Below are positions 23,365-34,219 of a DNA stretch of 64,000 nt, piece after piece. Positions within the stretch are counted from its first letter, which is position 1; each line of letters starts with the position of its first letter. The notes below the pieces were generated by a model, which ran no database searches, was not told the origin of the DNA, and was given only the letters and a program-made list of their open reading frames with translations. The stretch is from UBA6107 sp964459385. GTDB lineage: Bacteria > Chloroflexota > Anaerolineae > Anaerolineales > Anaerolineaceae. Both the position numbers and the translations under genes were made by a program. The DNA is taken from contig CAYWLG010000001.1 in the NCBI GenBank assembly GCA_964459385.1, positions 248,001-312,000 on the forward strand. Direction: 5' to 3'.

Positions 23365-23392
23365 TTGTTTCAATCGATGAATTAGGTATAAT
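23365..23392 (+). promoter_or_regulatory. Promoter of the two-component operon
   Basis: TTGTTT (23365-23370), a 16-base spacer and a perfect TATAAT (23387-23392). The GTG start at 23440 follows GAGGAGA by 7 bases. Confidence 0.6.
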
Positions 23393-23439
23393 AAAAAAGA
23401 TGAATAGGTTGGCCTTGTTGAAAACGAGGAGAGATATCC

Positions 23440-24186
23440 GTGGACTCAAAAAGTATTCTGGTGATCGAAGATGACGACATCGTATCGCAAACCATTGAAC
23501 ATTGTTTGCGGCGCGAAAATTTCCGTGTGATCTTGGCCCGCAACGGCGTGGAAGGGCTGCAGTTGGTGAAACGGCATATCCCCGACCTGGTCGTGCTGGA
23601 CATCATCATGCCCGGCATGGATGGCCTCACCGTTTGCCGTGAAATGCGCGCCGACCCGCAAGTATCGGATATTCCCGTGCTGATCTTGACCGCCCGCACC
23701 AAGGACGAAGATAAAGTGAAGGGTTTTTTGGCCGGGGCAGATGACTACCTCAGCAAGCCCTTTAACATTGAAGAATTTACCCTGCGTGTACGAGCCATTT
23801 TGCGCCGTACCGAGGCGCATCACAGCAGCACCTCGCGCTCGGCTCGCAAAGCCGCCAGTGGCAGCGTGGTGGCCTCCCCGACACTTGAGATCAAAGGATA
23901 TGTGCTCGACACCCGCACTTACGAATTAACGATCCCCGGCAAAGAAAAGATTCGCTTGACCCCGATTCAGTATGACCTGCTCTATCACTTGATGGATCAT
24001 GCCGGCGAAGTGTTCTCACCCAGCAGGTTGTTGGATGAAGTTTGGAACTACCCTATGGATTCGGGCAGCCCCGATCTGGTGAGGGTGCACATCAAAAATT
24101 TGCGTGAAAGGGTTGAGACGGATCCAAAAGATCCGAAATTTATCGAAACCGTGGCTGGGTTTGGATATACCGTTAAAGGTGACTGA
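23440..24186 (+). CDS. OmpR/PhoB-family response regulator
   Basis: 248 residues. The receiver domain (about residues 1-120) has the acidic pocket EDDD, the phospho-acceptor Asp in VVLDIIMPGMDG near residue 52, the Thr in LTAR and the Lys in LSKPF. A linker rich in Ser/Arg/Ala leads to a winged-helix DNA-binding domain (about 145-246) with LTPIQYDLLYHLMDHAG and VRVHIKNLRERVE, ending in FIETVAGFGYTVKG. It is phosphorylated presumably by the kinase encoded 3 bases downstream. Target genes are unknown. Confidence 0.95.
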   Translation: MDSKSILVIEDDDIVSQTIEHCLRRENFRVILARNGVEGLQLVKRHIPDLVVLDIIMPGMDGLTVCREMRADPQVSDIPVLILTARTKDEDKVKGFLAGADDYLSKPFNIEEFTLRVRAILRRTEAHHSSTSRSARKAASGSVVASPTLEIKGYVLDTRTYELTIPGKEKIRLTPIQYDLLYHLMDHAGEVFSPSRLLDEVWNYPMDSGSPDLVRVHIKNLRERVETDPKDPKFIETVAGFGYTVKGD

Positions 24187-24189
24187 TAA

Positions 24190-25827
<1,638 letters not shown>

Positions 25828-25879
25828 TTTTGAACTATTAGGGTTTGTACATGGATTTAGAACAAGCATTTGAGAACAT

Positions 25880-25919
25880 TAAAAACTCTTTCCAAAAACG
25901 GTCAAAGAGTTTTTAGTAT
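25880..25919 (+). terminator. Terminator of the two-component operon
   Basis: TAAAAACTCTTT (25880-25891) pairs perfectly with AAAGAGTTTTTA (25904-25915) around a 12-base loop. The following 175 bases up to the GT2 gene show no other clear signal. Confidence 0.75.
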
Positions 25920-26094
25920 TAATGGGTTGGATAAATGCTGTTTTGTGAAGTTTTTTGAAATACGGCTGTAAACAGAAAAGGTCACGCTCGCAGTATATGG
26001 AGAAGTGTATTTTAGATAACAATAGTTGTTTGAACCTCTGTCAGGTTCCTATACGCGATATTATTCTATCATTGCAGAGAATGGGGAATAGAAA

Positions 26095-27165
26095 ATGAAC
26101 ACACTGAATGAGCCAAAAGTTAGCGTTTTGATGCCTGTATATAATGGGGAAGCTTATGTTGAAGAAGCGATGAAAAGCGTTCTGAGCCAAACTTACCAAA
26201 ATTTTGAATTTATTGTGATCAACGATGGTTCAACAGATAGAACAGCACAAATTCTTGATCAATTTGCAGAACGGATCATCCTTGTATCTCAAGAAAACAG
26301 CGGAATAGTAGCATCATTAAATAAGGGCATCGCTTTAGCCAAAGGCCAGTACATCGCAAGATTTGATGCAGATGACAAGGCTTTAAGAAATCGGCTTGAA
26401 GTTCAAGCAAATTTTCTCGACGAGCATCCTGAATATGGGGTAGTTGGGTCAGCATGCAGATTAATAGATTCCAGAGGCAAATTTTGGGGAATTCAAAAAG
26501 TGGCATTGACCCATGAAGAGATTAAATGGACAGCGTTATTTAATTGCCCTTTTATCCATCCAACGGTTATGTTTAGGAAACAAATCTTGCTTGAGAATAA
26601 TTTATTGTATCGAAAAGAATTTACCTCTGCTGAGGATTACGACCTTTGGGTACAATTTCTTAAATACTCGAAAGGATTTAATTTTGATCAACCACTCGTC
26701 AATTATAGAATTCATGGCAAGAATGTAACCATCACAAAAAATGAAGAAATGTTCAGGGCTTCAAAATTGATCTCCGAAGATGCCATTACATATTTTGCTC
26801 CACAAATTATCAAAGAAAATGATTTTACAGAGGTCAGTAAAGTTCAGGAAGTCATACTATCCAATGCGAGTCAATATAAGAATTTGAGCGCAATTCGAAT
26901 TCGATCAATCATTCAGTACATCCACTTTTGGAAACTATATTTAAAAAATAACCTGATACCCAAACAGATAAAAAAGGTGATTGAAAGAAAAATTGTGATA
27001 CGATCTTGCCAGATCGGCTTTTTTCCTCCTGTGCCCCCAGACTTTACAGACTTAATAAAAGAATTGTTCAGTTTGAGCCCAAATTGGGTATTGATATTCC
27101 TGTCATCTATCCCAATGGGATTGTCGGCTTATATTCGTAAAAGGTTTTTGTGGAAGTGGAATTAG
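26095..27165 (+). CDS. Family 2 glycosyltransferase
   Basis: 356 residues. The N-terminal GT-A domain starts VSVLMPVYNGEAYV and has the nucleotide-binding NDGSTDRT near residue 45 and the metal-binding DADD (ARFDADD) near residue 97. The later ED of SAEDYDLWVQF is a likely catalytic-base region. There is no convincing membrane helix, so it is probably a cytoplasmic or peripheral enzyme adding a sugar to a lipid-linked glycan. The gene is clearly richer in A+T than its upstream neighbours and so may be recently acquired. The ATG follows GGGGAATAG. Donor and acceptor are unknown. Confidence 0.93.
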   Translation: MNTLNEPKVSVLMPVYNGEAYVEEAMKSVLSQTYQNFEFIVINDGSTDRTAQILDQFAERIILVSQENSGIVASLNKGIALAKGQYIARFDADDKALRNRLEVQANFLDEHPEYGVVGSACRLIDSRGKFWGIQKVALTHEEIKWTALFNCPFIHPTVMFRKQILLENNLLYRKEFTSAEDYDLWVQFLKYSKGFNFDQPLVNYRIHGKNVTITKNEEMFRASKLISEDAITYFAPQIIKENDFTEVSKVQEVILSNASQYKNLSAIRIRSIIQYIHFWKLYLKNNLIPKQIKKVIERKIVIRSCQIGFFPPVPPDFTDLIKELFSLSPNWVLIFLSSIPMGLSAYIRKRFLWKWN

Positions 27166-27528
27166 ACAATTGGGCGAATTTTTAAAAACAGCCAGTGAAG
27201 AATGTATTCGTTTGCAATTGTTATTGAACCCTGGATTGACAGAAAGTTGTAGTTGAATCAAAAACATGCCATTAAACGATAGTGAGCATGCACTGGTTGA
27301 ATGTTTTTAATGTATCGCAACTGATCACAGTAATTTTAATATTGCAGAAAAGATTTTTGGTCTGCTTCTTGGGCAGATGAGTTAAGGGCAATATTTACTG
27401 GTTTATATTCCTTAATTTTGCTATTGGTTTACTAGGTTGCGCATGAAAAAGACATAGCGATTATTCAGACACTTCACAATTATTGTGCCTTGAAGATGAC
27501 GTGGGAAAGTAGACCCTGCTTGATTTCA
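27166..27528. other. AT-rich intergenic region between convergent glycan genes
   Basis: No gene with a ribosome-binding site or recognisable product is seen in these 363 bases. A weak inverted repeat (AAAAACAT at 27260-27267 and ATGTTTTT at 27301-27308, with CATGC/GCATG inside) might end one of the convergent genes. Confidence 0.4.
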
Positions 27529-29091
27529 CTACTTATAAAAAAGCTTGAAGAATTCTGAGCCCTCTATATCGGCAACGTAGTTGGTGAGGTAAATGGGGTC
27601 AAAAGTGGACAGAGAGTAGTAATCATCAGCAATGATGGTTTCGGGATGATCGAACTCCGGGTTGGCCGGAAAAGTTCTTCTTTCAATCTGATTGGACTTT
27701 GTTGGAATTACCCCAGTTGTATTGGACCGGGGCTGCGTGTAGTATTGAAAAGTTCGATAAACAGAGCGATTGATCTCGTAAACCGAAGTGGCAGCTCCGA
27801 TAACCAGTAGTAAGAGCAAAGCGCTTCGATATTTAAATTCCTTTTTCTGTAGCGCTTCACCAACCCAAACCATCAAAAGCATTAGTGGGGCGATTGTGCT
27901 TCTCTTGCTCAGTAAATAAGAGCCTGAGATGGTAGTAAACAACACGATGATAAAGAAGGCGGCCATTAAGTACCAGGTAATGTCCGTTTTTCGTTTTTCT
28001 CGTAATAGAAACCAAAGCAGCAGCCATTCAAACAGGATGCACAAGAAAATATCTAAAATGATCCACGCACTGATCTGCGTTTGATCTACGAATGATTTTG
28101 ATTGGTTCGTAAACATGAAAAAGAAAGAGGTGATTCCAATGATCCCGCCGCCAAGAATGTTCTCAATTGTAAATAGATCTTTGCTGCGTTCCCAAAGTTG
28201 GCTTAGCAGTTTCCCCTGCTTCTTCTCGGTTGGGTTGAGAAGATCGTTGAGAACGCGCGCAAATATCAAAAAGGCAAACCCTAAAGCTGGCAACGGAGCA
28301 AAAAACACATTCAATCCCAGCAAAAAGACACTGATCTTCTTATCTTTCGAATTCAAAAACAAAGCAGTACACACCCAGGTGGGAATTGCTTGATTAAAGA
28401 CCCAAAATAGCTGGGTTGTAAATGCAGAAAATTGAAAGGTTCCCCACCATTCCAAATGGGCAATCGGCGGCCATATGTATGGATAATAATCGGGGAACAT
28501 GCTGTGCTTCAATAGCACGATCAAAAAGTCCATTCCGCTAAAGAAGACCATTAACAAGATGGCTTTTGTCAGCGTTGTTTTCATCAATCTCGCCAGAAGG
28601 ACGATGACAAAGAAGATGCCGACAGCCGAATACAAATAAAGGATAAAGTTGGCTAACTGCCAACCGACCAATTTGCCGATCAGTGCCGGGATTAACCAGT
28701 AGCCAAAATAATAGACCAGCGCATACTGGCTGCTGCCAGTGTCCATGCTAGGATAAAACACCGGCCATTTGTAATTGATCAGATCGCGAAAAACCGCGTT
28801 GCGAGCATTGAAATCAAAGTTCTGAAAGGCATATCCCCCGATACCGGCAAGCCCAACCCAAAGAAGCAAAACCAATAGAAAGGTAAACAGGTCACGCCTT
28901 TTACCTTGTTCTTGCTCATCTTTGAAAGATTTGCAAATCCTCCAGGTGATCCAAAGTAAAACAACAGAAACCGGGATAGAGAAGAATGATTTAAAGAACC
29001 CCAGAAGAAAAATAATGAATGGCAGAACAAGGTAAAGAATACTTGAAATTTTGAGCCACTTTATCGAGAGAGTCCATTCTTTTTTTACCAT
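27529..29091 (-). CDS. Polytopic membrane protein, probable GT-C-type glycosyltransferase or polysaccharide protein
   Basis: A 520-residue protein with about twelve hydrophobic segments. The first large loop (about residues 88-120) contains FNARNAVFRDLINYKWPVFY, followed by SMDTGSSQYALVYYFGYWLIPALIG split by the membrane boundary. The acidic residues just after a first or second helix and the following helical array resemble GT-C glycosyltransferases, but I see no firm family signature. The C-terminal 45 residues are soluble. Base composition is AT-rich like the neighbouring GT2 gene, and the pair may have come in together. It could act in exopolysaccharide or cell-surface glycan synthesis. 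Confidence 0.7.
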   Translation of the reverse strand: MVKKEWTLSIKWLKISSILYLVLPFIIFLLGFFKSFFSIPVSVVLLWITWRICKSFKDEQEQGKRRDLFTFLLVLLLWVGLAGIGGYAFQNFDFNARNAVFRDLINYKWPVFYPSMDTGSSQYALVYYFGYWLIPALIGKLVGWQLANFILYLYSAVGIFFVIVLLARLMKTTLTKAILLMVFFSGMDFLIVLLKHSMFPDYYPYIWPPIAHLEWWGTFQFSAFTTQLFWVFNQAIPTWVCTALFLNSKDKKISVFLLGLNVFFAPLPALGFAFLIFARVLNDLLNPTEKKQGKLLSQLWERSKDLFTIENILGGGIIGITSFFFMFTNQSKSFVDQTQISAWIILDIFLCILFEWLLLWFLLREKRKTDITWYLMAAFFIIVLFTTISGSYLLSKRSTIAPLMLLMVWVGEALQKKEFKYRSALLLLLVIGAATSVYEINRSVYRTFQYYTQPRSNTTGVIPTKSNQIERRTFPANPEFDHPETIIADDYYSLSTFDPIYLTNYVADIEGSEFFKLFYK

Positions 29092-29192
29092 TCATCCCTG
29101 CCTGTGTTTTTATTTATAGCAAAGATAATTTTAGTTGAATTTTGACGATTCGTTCTATAAAATCCCAATCCTTACATTTTTGCATTCCAGGT

Positions 29193-31415
29193 TCACAGGT
29201 TTGTTTTCCGGTTCTTCTCGACTCCCTCGATGGCAAAACGAACCTCTTCTCCAGGCCGGATAGAAACGGCTTCCAGAACAAGCTCTCGGCTGTTTTTAGA
29301 TTGTACTTTTAATACACGATCTGTCCCTGCCACTTTGACGCTGACCTTGTCAACCGCCTTCACCCCGCGCAGGTGAAGCGTGTAGCTGCGCCGATCAGGC
29401 AGCAGGTCGAGAGCCCCTTCGCTGGCGTGGATCATGACCTCCAGCGCGCTGCCGTTGCACTGCTGCTCGATCAGGGTGGTGCAGAACTGCCCTTGCCGGT
29501 ATTTTTGTGAGGTATTGTCATCTTCATACAACGTGAAGCTGCCCTTTTCGCCAGGGAAGAGGTACAGATCCAACTCGGCCGGGTTGCTACCGTCTTCGGG
29601 GCTGAGCGGCGCGCGCAGCGGTACGATGGCACCGGACCGCGCAAAGAGGGGAATGCGGTCGATGGGCACGGAAAGCATTTTCCAGGCCGGGCCATGAAAA
29701 CGCTCACCGCTGAAGAAGTTGATCCATTCTCCGGCCGGGAACCACACTCTGTGCCGGGCGACGCTTTTGCCGCGCTCTATTGGGTGAGTCACCGGGGCGG
29801 CCATCAATTGATCCCCGAACAGATACTGGTTGCGCGCCTGATAAGCGGCCTCTTCTTCAGGCCAATCGTAATAGAGGGGGGTGCACAGCGGCAGGCCATC
29901 CTTTTCAAAGCGGCGCGCCATGGAGTACAGGTAGGGGGCCAGTGCGTTGCGCAGTTGCATGGCCTCGCGCACGGTCGTGAGCGTGTCGGCATCGAACCCC
30001 CAGGGCAGGTGGTGCAGGTGTTTGTCTTTGGTGGAGTGCAGCCGCAGGATGGGACTGAGCAGGCCAAACTGCACCCAGCGGGTGTAGAGCTCGGCGTTTT
30101 CTTTGCCGAACATGTGCCCGCCGATATCGTGGCTCCACCAGCCGTAGGCCACATTGGCGGCGCTGCTGGTGAAGAATGGCTGCAGGGCCAGGCTCTTCCA
30201 GCTGATGACGGTGTCACCCGAAAAGCCGATGGGGTAGCGATGGCTGCCCGGACCGCCCCAGCGTGAAAACACCACCGGGCGTTTGCTCTCGTCACGGCCC
30301 AGGTCCTGATAGTGCAGATGGTTTAGCCACCACAGGGGATCCAGGCTGGGAATGCGCGTCAGGTGCCCTTGCTGCCAGTCGATCCACCAGAAGTCCACTC
30401 CCTCTTTTTCGAGCGGGTGCAGCAGAACATCAAAATAGGCGGCGGCAAAATCGGGGTCGGTGATGTCGAAATCTACCGGCTTTTCACTGGCAGGGTCAAT
30501 GCCCATGCACCGGGCCATCTCGGCATAGCGCTCTTCGTGTGGGTGCACGCCTTCGGCCGGGTGCAGGTTAAGTGCTGTGCGCAAATGATGTTCGTGCAGC
30601 CAGTCTAACAGCCCCTTTGGGTCGGGGAAGAGGTCGTGGTTCCAGCTAAAGCCCGTCCAGCCACTGCAGCGATTGCCGGTCTGGGTGATGTGCCAGTCCA
30701 TATCGATGATGAATACCGAGAGGGGAATTTGCTCTTTCTTGAAGCGTTCTACCAGCGCGCGGATGTCGGCATCGGAGTAGGCCCAATAACGTGACCACCA
30801 GTTGCCCAGCATAAAGCGTGGCAAGAGCATGCCCCTGCCGGCCAACTTTTGATAATCGGCCAGGGCGGCCTTGTAATCGTGCCCACTGATGAGCAGATAC
30901 AGGTCTTGATATCCCTTTTGTTGGGGGCGCGGGGCCAGCCATCCCTTCGGGGTGAACAACAACGAACAAGTGTCGTCAATCATCGTCCAGCCGCTGCGCG
31001 AAATGAGCCCCTGGCTGAGTGACACCCTGCCATTCGTGCGGTCGAGCGTGCGGTTCGTGCCCGGCAGGTTTTGGCGGTTGGCATCACCGTAGTGATAAAT
31101 GCTGCCGGTTTCTTTGGTGGTCACGCTGAAGTTTCCGGGGGTGGGCAGGCGATCCGTTTGTTTGTAGTGCAATTCAAAATATTCTGTAGAGAGGTGGAGT
31201 TCATTTTCATTTTGAACAACGTCCAGCGGCACTTCGGTCTGAGCGCGGAACAGGAACTGCTGGCTGGGGGCATCGGCAAACTGACCATTGGGGCTGATCT
31301 CCAAACGGATGCAGCGCGGCGTCAGCACGGAGATGCGCGCCTGAGAAAAGGGGAAAGTATTGGCGGGGTGGGCGAGGCCGAGCGCCGGGTTTGTGTAATC
31401 GGGTTGGCTGAACAT
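29193..31415 (-). CDS. Glycoside hydrolase family 31 (alpha-glucosidase/alpha-xylosidase type)
   Basis: 740 residues from the ATG at 31415, chosen for its AAGGAA site; the frame extends 21 codons further into the promoter. An N-terminal beta domain (to about 200) precedes the catalytic barrel: FIIDMDWHITQTG near 240, the nucleophile Asp in WWIDWQQG near 355, and the acid/base Asp in GFSGDTVISW near 405. C-terminal beta domains follow (LFARSGAIVPL; LYLFPGEKG; LYEDD). No signal peptide is seen, so it probably acts in the cytoplasm on imported oligosaccharides. It is divergent from the ROK repressor gene, with a shared regulatory region. Exact linkage specificity cannot be read from the sequence. 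Confidence 0.92.
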   Translation of the reverse strand: MFSQPDYTNPALGLAHPANTFPFSQARISVLTPRCIRLEISPNGQFADAPSQQFLFRAQTEVPLDVVQNENELHLSTEYFELHYKQTDRLPTPGNFSVTTKETGSIYHYGDANRQNLPGTNRTLDRTNGRVSLSQGLISRSGWTMIDDTCSLLFTPKGWLAPRPQQKGYQDLYLLISGHDYKAALADYQKLAGRGMLLPRFMLGNWWSRYWAYSDADIRALVERFKKEQIPLSVFIIDMDWHITQTGNRCSGWTGFSWNHDLFPDPKGLLDWLHEHHLRTALNLHPAEGVHPHEERYAEMARCMGIDPASEKPVDFDITDPDFAAAYFDVLLHPLEKEGVDFWWIDWQQGHLTRIPSLDPLWWLNHLHYQDLGRDESKRPVVFSRWGGPGSHRYPIGFSGDTVISWKSLALQPFFTSSAANVAYGWWSHDIGGHMFGKENAELYTRWVQFGLLSPILRLHSTKDKHLHHLPWGFDADTLTTVREAMQLRNALAPYLYSMARRFEKDGLPLCTPLYYDWPEEEAAYQARNQYLFGDQLMAAPVTHPIERGKSVARHRVWFPAGEWINFFSGERFHGPAWKMLSVPIDRIPLFARSGAIVPLRAPLSPEDGSNPAELDLYLFPGEKGSFTLYEDDNTSQKYRQGQFCTTLIEQQCNGSALEVMIHASEGALDLLPDRRSYTLHLRGVKAVDKVSVKVAGTDRVLKVQSKNSRELVLEAVSIRPGEEVRFAIEGVEKNRKTNL

Positions 31416-31435
31416 ATCGGTTCCTTTTTTTGCTA

Positions 31436-31494
31436 TTGACTTTTGTCTCAAAGGCACTATAATAATAACATAGTTCATTCACTAAACGAAGTAA
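31436..31494 (+). promoter_or_regulatory. ROK-gene promoter with overlapping operator
   Basis: TTGACT (31436-31441), a 16-base spacer and a perfect TATAAT (31458-31463). A 21-bp site at 31474-31494 with core ATTCACTnnnCGAA covers the expected start point. The same core and spacing recurs at 32719-32739 before the importer genes. The region also lies upstream of the divergent GH31 gene. Confidence 0.7.
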
Positions 31495-31501
31495 CTAAAC
31501 A

Positions 31502-32701
31502 ATGACTAACCTGCCACGCGGTAACCGCGACCTGATCAGAGGAATCAATCGTTCCATCCTTTTGAACGCCATCAAGACAAAAGGAGCGATTTCGCGCGCC
31601 GATCTGGCCCATCTCACCGGTCTTAGCCCGGCGACGGTGACGGCCATTACCGGGGAACTGATCAACGAAGATCTGATCTTCGAAAAGGCCACCGGCGATT
31701 CCAGCGGCGGGCGACCTCCCATCTTGCTGGCGCTCAATCCACGCGGTGGGTTCGTCATCGGTGTCAAGCTGATGGAGAACCACGCCGTCGGTGCGCTGAC
31801 CGACCTGAACGCTACCGTGCTGCATAAAGATACTGTTGATTTTAGCAATAAATCGCTCGAACCAATCGTGGATTCGCTGGTCGAAATGGTGAATCACCTG
31901 ATCCGTTTGGGCGATGTGCGCAAGAAGCAGTTGCTCGGGGTGGGGGTGGGTCTGGCTGGTGTGGTGGATTCTGCGCAGGGCATTTTGCGCCAGAGTCCTT
32001 TCTTTGGCTGGAAGAACGTGCCCTTGCGGGCTTTGCTTGAAGCTCGTTTGAAGGTTTCCATTCATATTGATAACGATGTCAACACGCTCACTCTGGGCGA
32101 AAAATGGCTCGGCAATGGCTTGCCGGTGGATGATTTTATCGTCATCACCATCGGTCGTGGTATCGGCATGGGCATCGTCATTAACGGGCAGATCTACCGC
32201 GGCAAGAGCGGTGGCGCCGGGGAGTTTGGCCACACGGTCATTGATCCCGCTGGCCCGCTGTGCAGTTGCGGCAAACACGGCTGCCTCGAAAGTTTCCTCA
32301 GCGACCGCGCGCTTATTGCCCGTGCCCGCAGTGAGGGAAACCTGGATGTGAACAGTATTGCTGACCTGGTCGCCAAAGCTGCGTCCGGGAATGCGGCTGC
32401 TGTGAAGGTGATCTCAGAGGCTGGTGTCTTGTTGGGACGTGAGTTGGCCAATGTGGTGAATATTCTTGACCCCAAATTGATCTTGATCAGCGGTGAAGGG
32501 GTTGAGTTGGGTCCTTTGTTCTTTACCGCCTTGCAGGAATCTTTCAGACAAAATGTGATGCCCGGCCTGGCAGATGATACCGAAATTCGCGTCACCCCCT
32601 GGGGAGATGATGTTTGGGCTCGTGCCGCCGCCAGTGTGGTGATCGGCGATATTTTCAATTCTCCTATCCAGAAAGAGGAAAGCGCTGAGAAGGCCAGATA
32701 A
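31502..32701 (+). CDS. ROK-family transcriptional repressor (NagC/XylR type)
   Basis: 399 residues. The N-terminal winged helix (about residues 10-65) has the typical ILLNAIKTKGAISRADLAHL helix pair, split over a turn, and LSPATVTAI as recognition helix. The ROK sugar-sensing domain (about 85-385) has DNDVNTLTLGE, IGRGIGMGIVI and the zinc motif CSCGKHGCLES with a His two residues after CG. ROK repressors bind a sugar or sugar phosphate and then leave DNA. It is divergent from a GH31 gene and followed by an importer and glycosidases, so it should control alpha-glucoside use. Matching operator candidates lie at its own promoter and before the next gene. Confidence 0.94.
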   Translation: MTNLPRGNRDLIRGINRSILLNAIKTKGAISRADLAHLTGLSPATVTAITGELINEDLIFEKATGDSSGGRPPILLALNPRGGFVIGVKLMENHAVGALTDLNATVLHKDTVDFSNKSLEPIVDSLVEMVNHLIRLGDVRKKQLLGVGVGLAGVVDSAQGILRQSPFFGWKNVPLRALLEARLKVSIHIDNDVNTLTLGEKWLGNGLPVDDFIVITIGRGIGMGIVINGQIYRGKSGGAGEFGHTVIDPAGPLCSCGKHGCLESFLSDRALIARARSEGNLDVNSIADLVAKAASGNAAAVKVISEAGVLLGRELANVVNILDPKLILISGEGVELGPLFFTALQESFRQNVMPGLADDTEIRVTPWGDDVWARAAASVVIGDIFNSPIQKEESAEKAR

Positions 32702-32718
32702 ATATTTTTTTCTCCAAG

Positions 32719-32739
32719 TTTATTCACTCAGCGAATAAA
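32719..32739 (+). promoter_or_regulatory. Second ROK operator candidate, upstream of the sugar importer
   Basis: TTTATTC-ACTCAGC-GAATAAA, a perfect 7-bp inverted repeat, shares the core ATTCACTnnnCGAA with the site at 31474-31494. It lies 62 bases before the substrate-binding-protein start. A clear -35/-10 pair was not found here. Confidence 0.65.
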
Positions 32740-32800
32740 GTGATCAATTGACCTGTTTTCAGGTTGTTGAACTGAACCAAATCTAAAAAAGGAGTCGAAG

Positions 32801-34138
32801 ATGAAAAACAGCAAGTTGTTCGTAGTTGTATCCCTTCTTCTTGCGTTGAGCATGCTCCTGGCCGCCTGTGCCCAGGCTGCTACGCCCGAAGAAACCGCCG
32901 CGGCCACCGAACCGGCCGCCGCAACTGAGGTCACCTCAGCCGAACCTGTGACCATCAAGGTCGTCAGCTTTTTGACCTACGATGAGAACAAAGAAGGCGC
33001 TGAAGCCCAGGTGGTCGCCGCATTCGAAGCAGCTCATCCCGAGATCAAAGTTGATTTCCAACTGCTCCCCTATGCTGACTACTTCACCTCATTGAAGACC
33101 TGGATCGCCGGTGGAACCGCCCCGGATGTTGCCTCCCTTGATCTCGCCATGCTGCAAGAAATGGCCGCAGCCGGTTCTCTGGTCAACATGAACGATCTGA
33201 TCTCTTCTGAGAACTATGATCTGAGCGCTTATTACCAGAGCACGCTCGATATGTTCCAGAACAACGGCGGCCAGTATGGTTTGCCCGCCTCCTATTCCAA
33301 CGTTGTGCTCTACTACAACAAAAACCTGTTTGATGCAGCCGGTCTGCCTTATCCTGACGACACGATGGACTGGGCAACCTACGTTGATTACGCCAAGAAA
33401 CTGACCCAGGATACCAACGGCGACGGCACCATCGATACTTTCGGCACTGCCCGCCTGTGGTGGCCTTACTACATGCTCGTGACCGGCGCCACCCCCTTCA
33501 ATGCGGATGCCACTCAGTGCACCCTCACCGAGCCCGCTGCCATTCAGGGTTTCCAGGCGATGGTTGACCTGACCCTCACCGACAAAGTAGCTCCCTCGGC
33601 TGCCGACCTGGCCGCCCAGGATGACTGGCACATGTTCGAAGCCGGCCGTATTGCCATGTACCCGATCGGCCCCTGGTCTGTCTCTGAATTCAATGATGTC
33701 ATCAAAGATTTCGATTGGGACGCCACCACCCTGCCCATCGGCCCCAGCGGCAAAAAGGTCACCTTCCTCTTTGGCAATGCCTATGGCATTCTCGCTGGTT
33801 CGAAAAATCAGCAGGCAGCCTTTGAGTTCTTGAAGTTCGTCACCGGCCCCGAGGGCGATACCATCCGCCAGAACGCCGGTTTTGAGATCGCTCCGATCAA
33901 AGCAGTGGCAGAGGATCTGTACCTGAAGTCAATGGAAGGCAAGAAACCCGCCAACGCCAAAGTCTTCCTCGATTCCGCTGCTTTTGCCGAATCCGTTCCC
34001 ACCCATGCCCGCTGGTCTGAAATTGCCGATGCGATTTCTTCTCAGTTGGATTCTGCCCTCCTTGGCGATATCACCGTCGAGCAGGCCATGCAGAATGCTT
34101 GCGATACCATCAACCCGATCTTGGCTGAATCAAACTAA
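32801..34138 (+). CDS. Sugar ABC importer, substrate-binding lipoprotein (MalE/UgpB type)
   Basis: 445 residues. A lipoprotein signal ends MLLAAC at about residue 22, followed by an Ala/Thr/Glu linker to about 50. A family 1 solute-binding fold follows: FEAAHPEIKVDFQ near 75, then GGTAPDVASLD near 105 and FEAGRIAMYPIGPW near 290. It would capture an oligosaccharide outside the membrane and pass it to the two permeases downstream. AAGGAG precedes the ATG. A GC-rich hairpin separates it from the permease genes, which is common where the binding protein is made in excess. The neighbouring GH31 and GH15-like enzymes point to alpha-glucosides as cargo. Confidence 0.93.
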   Translation: MKNSKLFVVVSLLLALSMLLAACAQAATPEETAAATEPAAATEVTSAEPVTIKVVSFLTYDENKEGAEAQVVAAFEAAHPEIKVDFQLLPYADYFTSLKTWIAGGTAPDVASLDLAMLQEMAAAGSLVNMNDLISSENYDLSAYYQSTLDMFQNNGGQYGLPASYSNVVLYYNKNLFDAAGLPYPDDTMDWATYVDYAKKLTQDTNGDGTIDTFGTARLWWPYYMLVTGATPFNADATQCTLTEPAAIQGFQAMVDLTLTDKVAPSAADLAAQDDWHMFEAGRIAMYPIGPWSVSEFNDVIKDFDWDATTLPIGPSGKKVTFLFGNAYGILAGSKNQQAAFEFLKFVTGPEGDTIRQNAGFEIAPIKAVAEDLYLKSMEGKKPANAKVFLDSAAFAESVPTHARWSEIADAISSQLDSALLGDITVEQAMQNACDTINPILAESN

Positions 34139-34156
34139 GCTCTTCTTGAATGACAT

Positions 34157-34180
34157 GGAGGGCGGGCAACACCGCCCTCC
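34157..34180 (+). other. Intercistronic hairpin after the binding-protein gene
   Basis: GGAGGGCGG (34157-34165) pairs with CCGCCCTCC (34172-34180) around GCAACA. There is no T-run, so it more likely stabilises the 3' end of the binding-protein message or gives partial termination. Confidence 0.65.
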
Positions 34181-34219
34181 AACACTACCCGCGGCCGAAT
34201 GGTCTTGTAGGAGTTCGTT

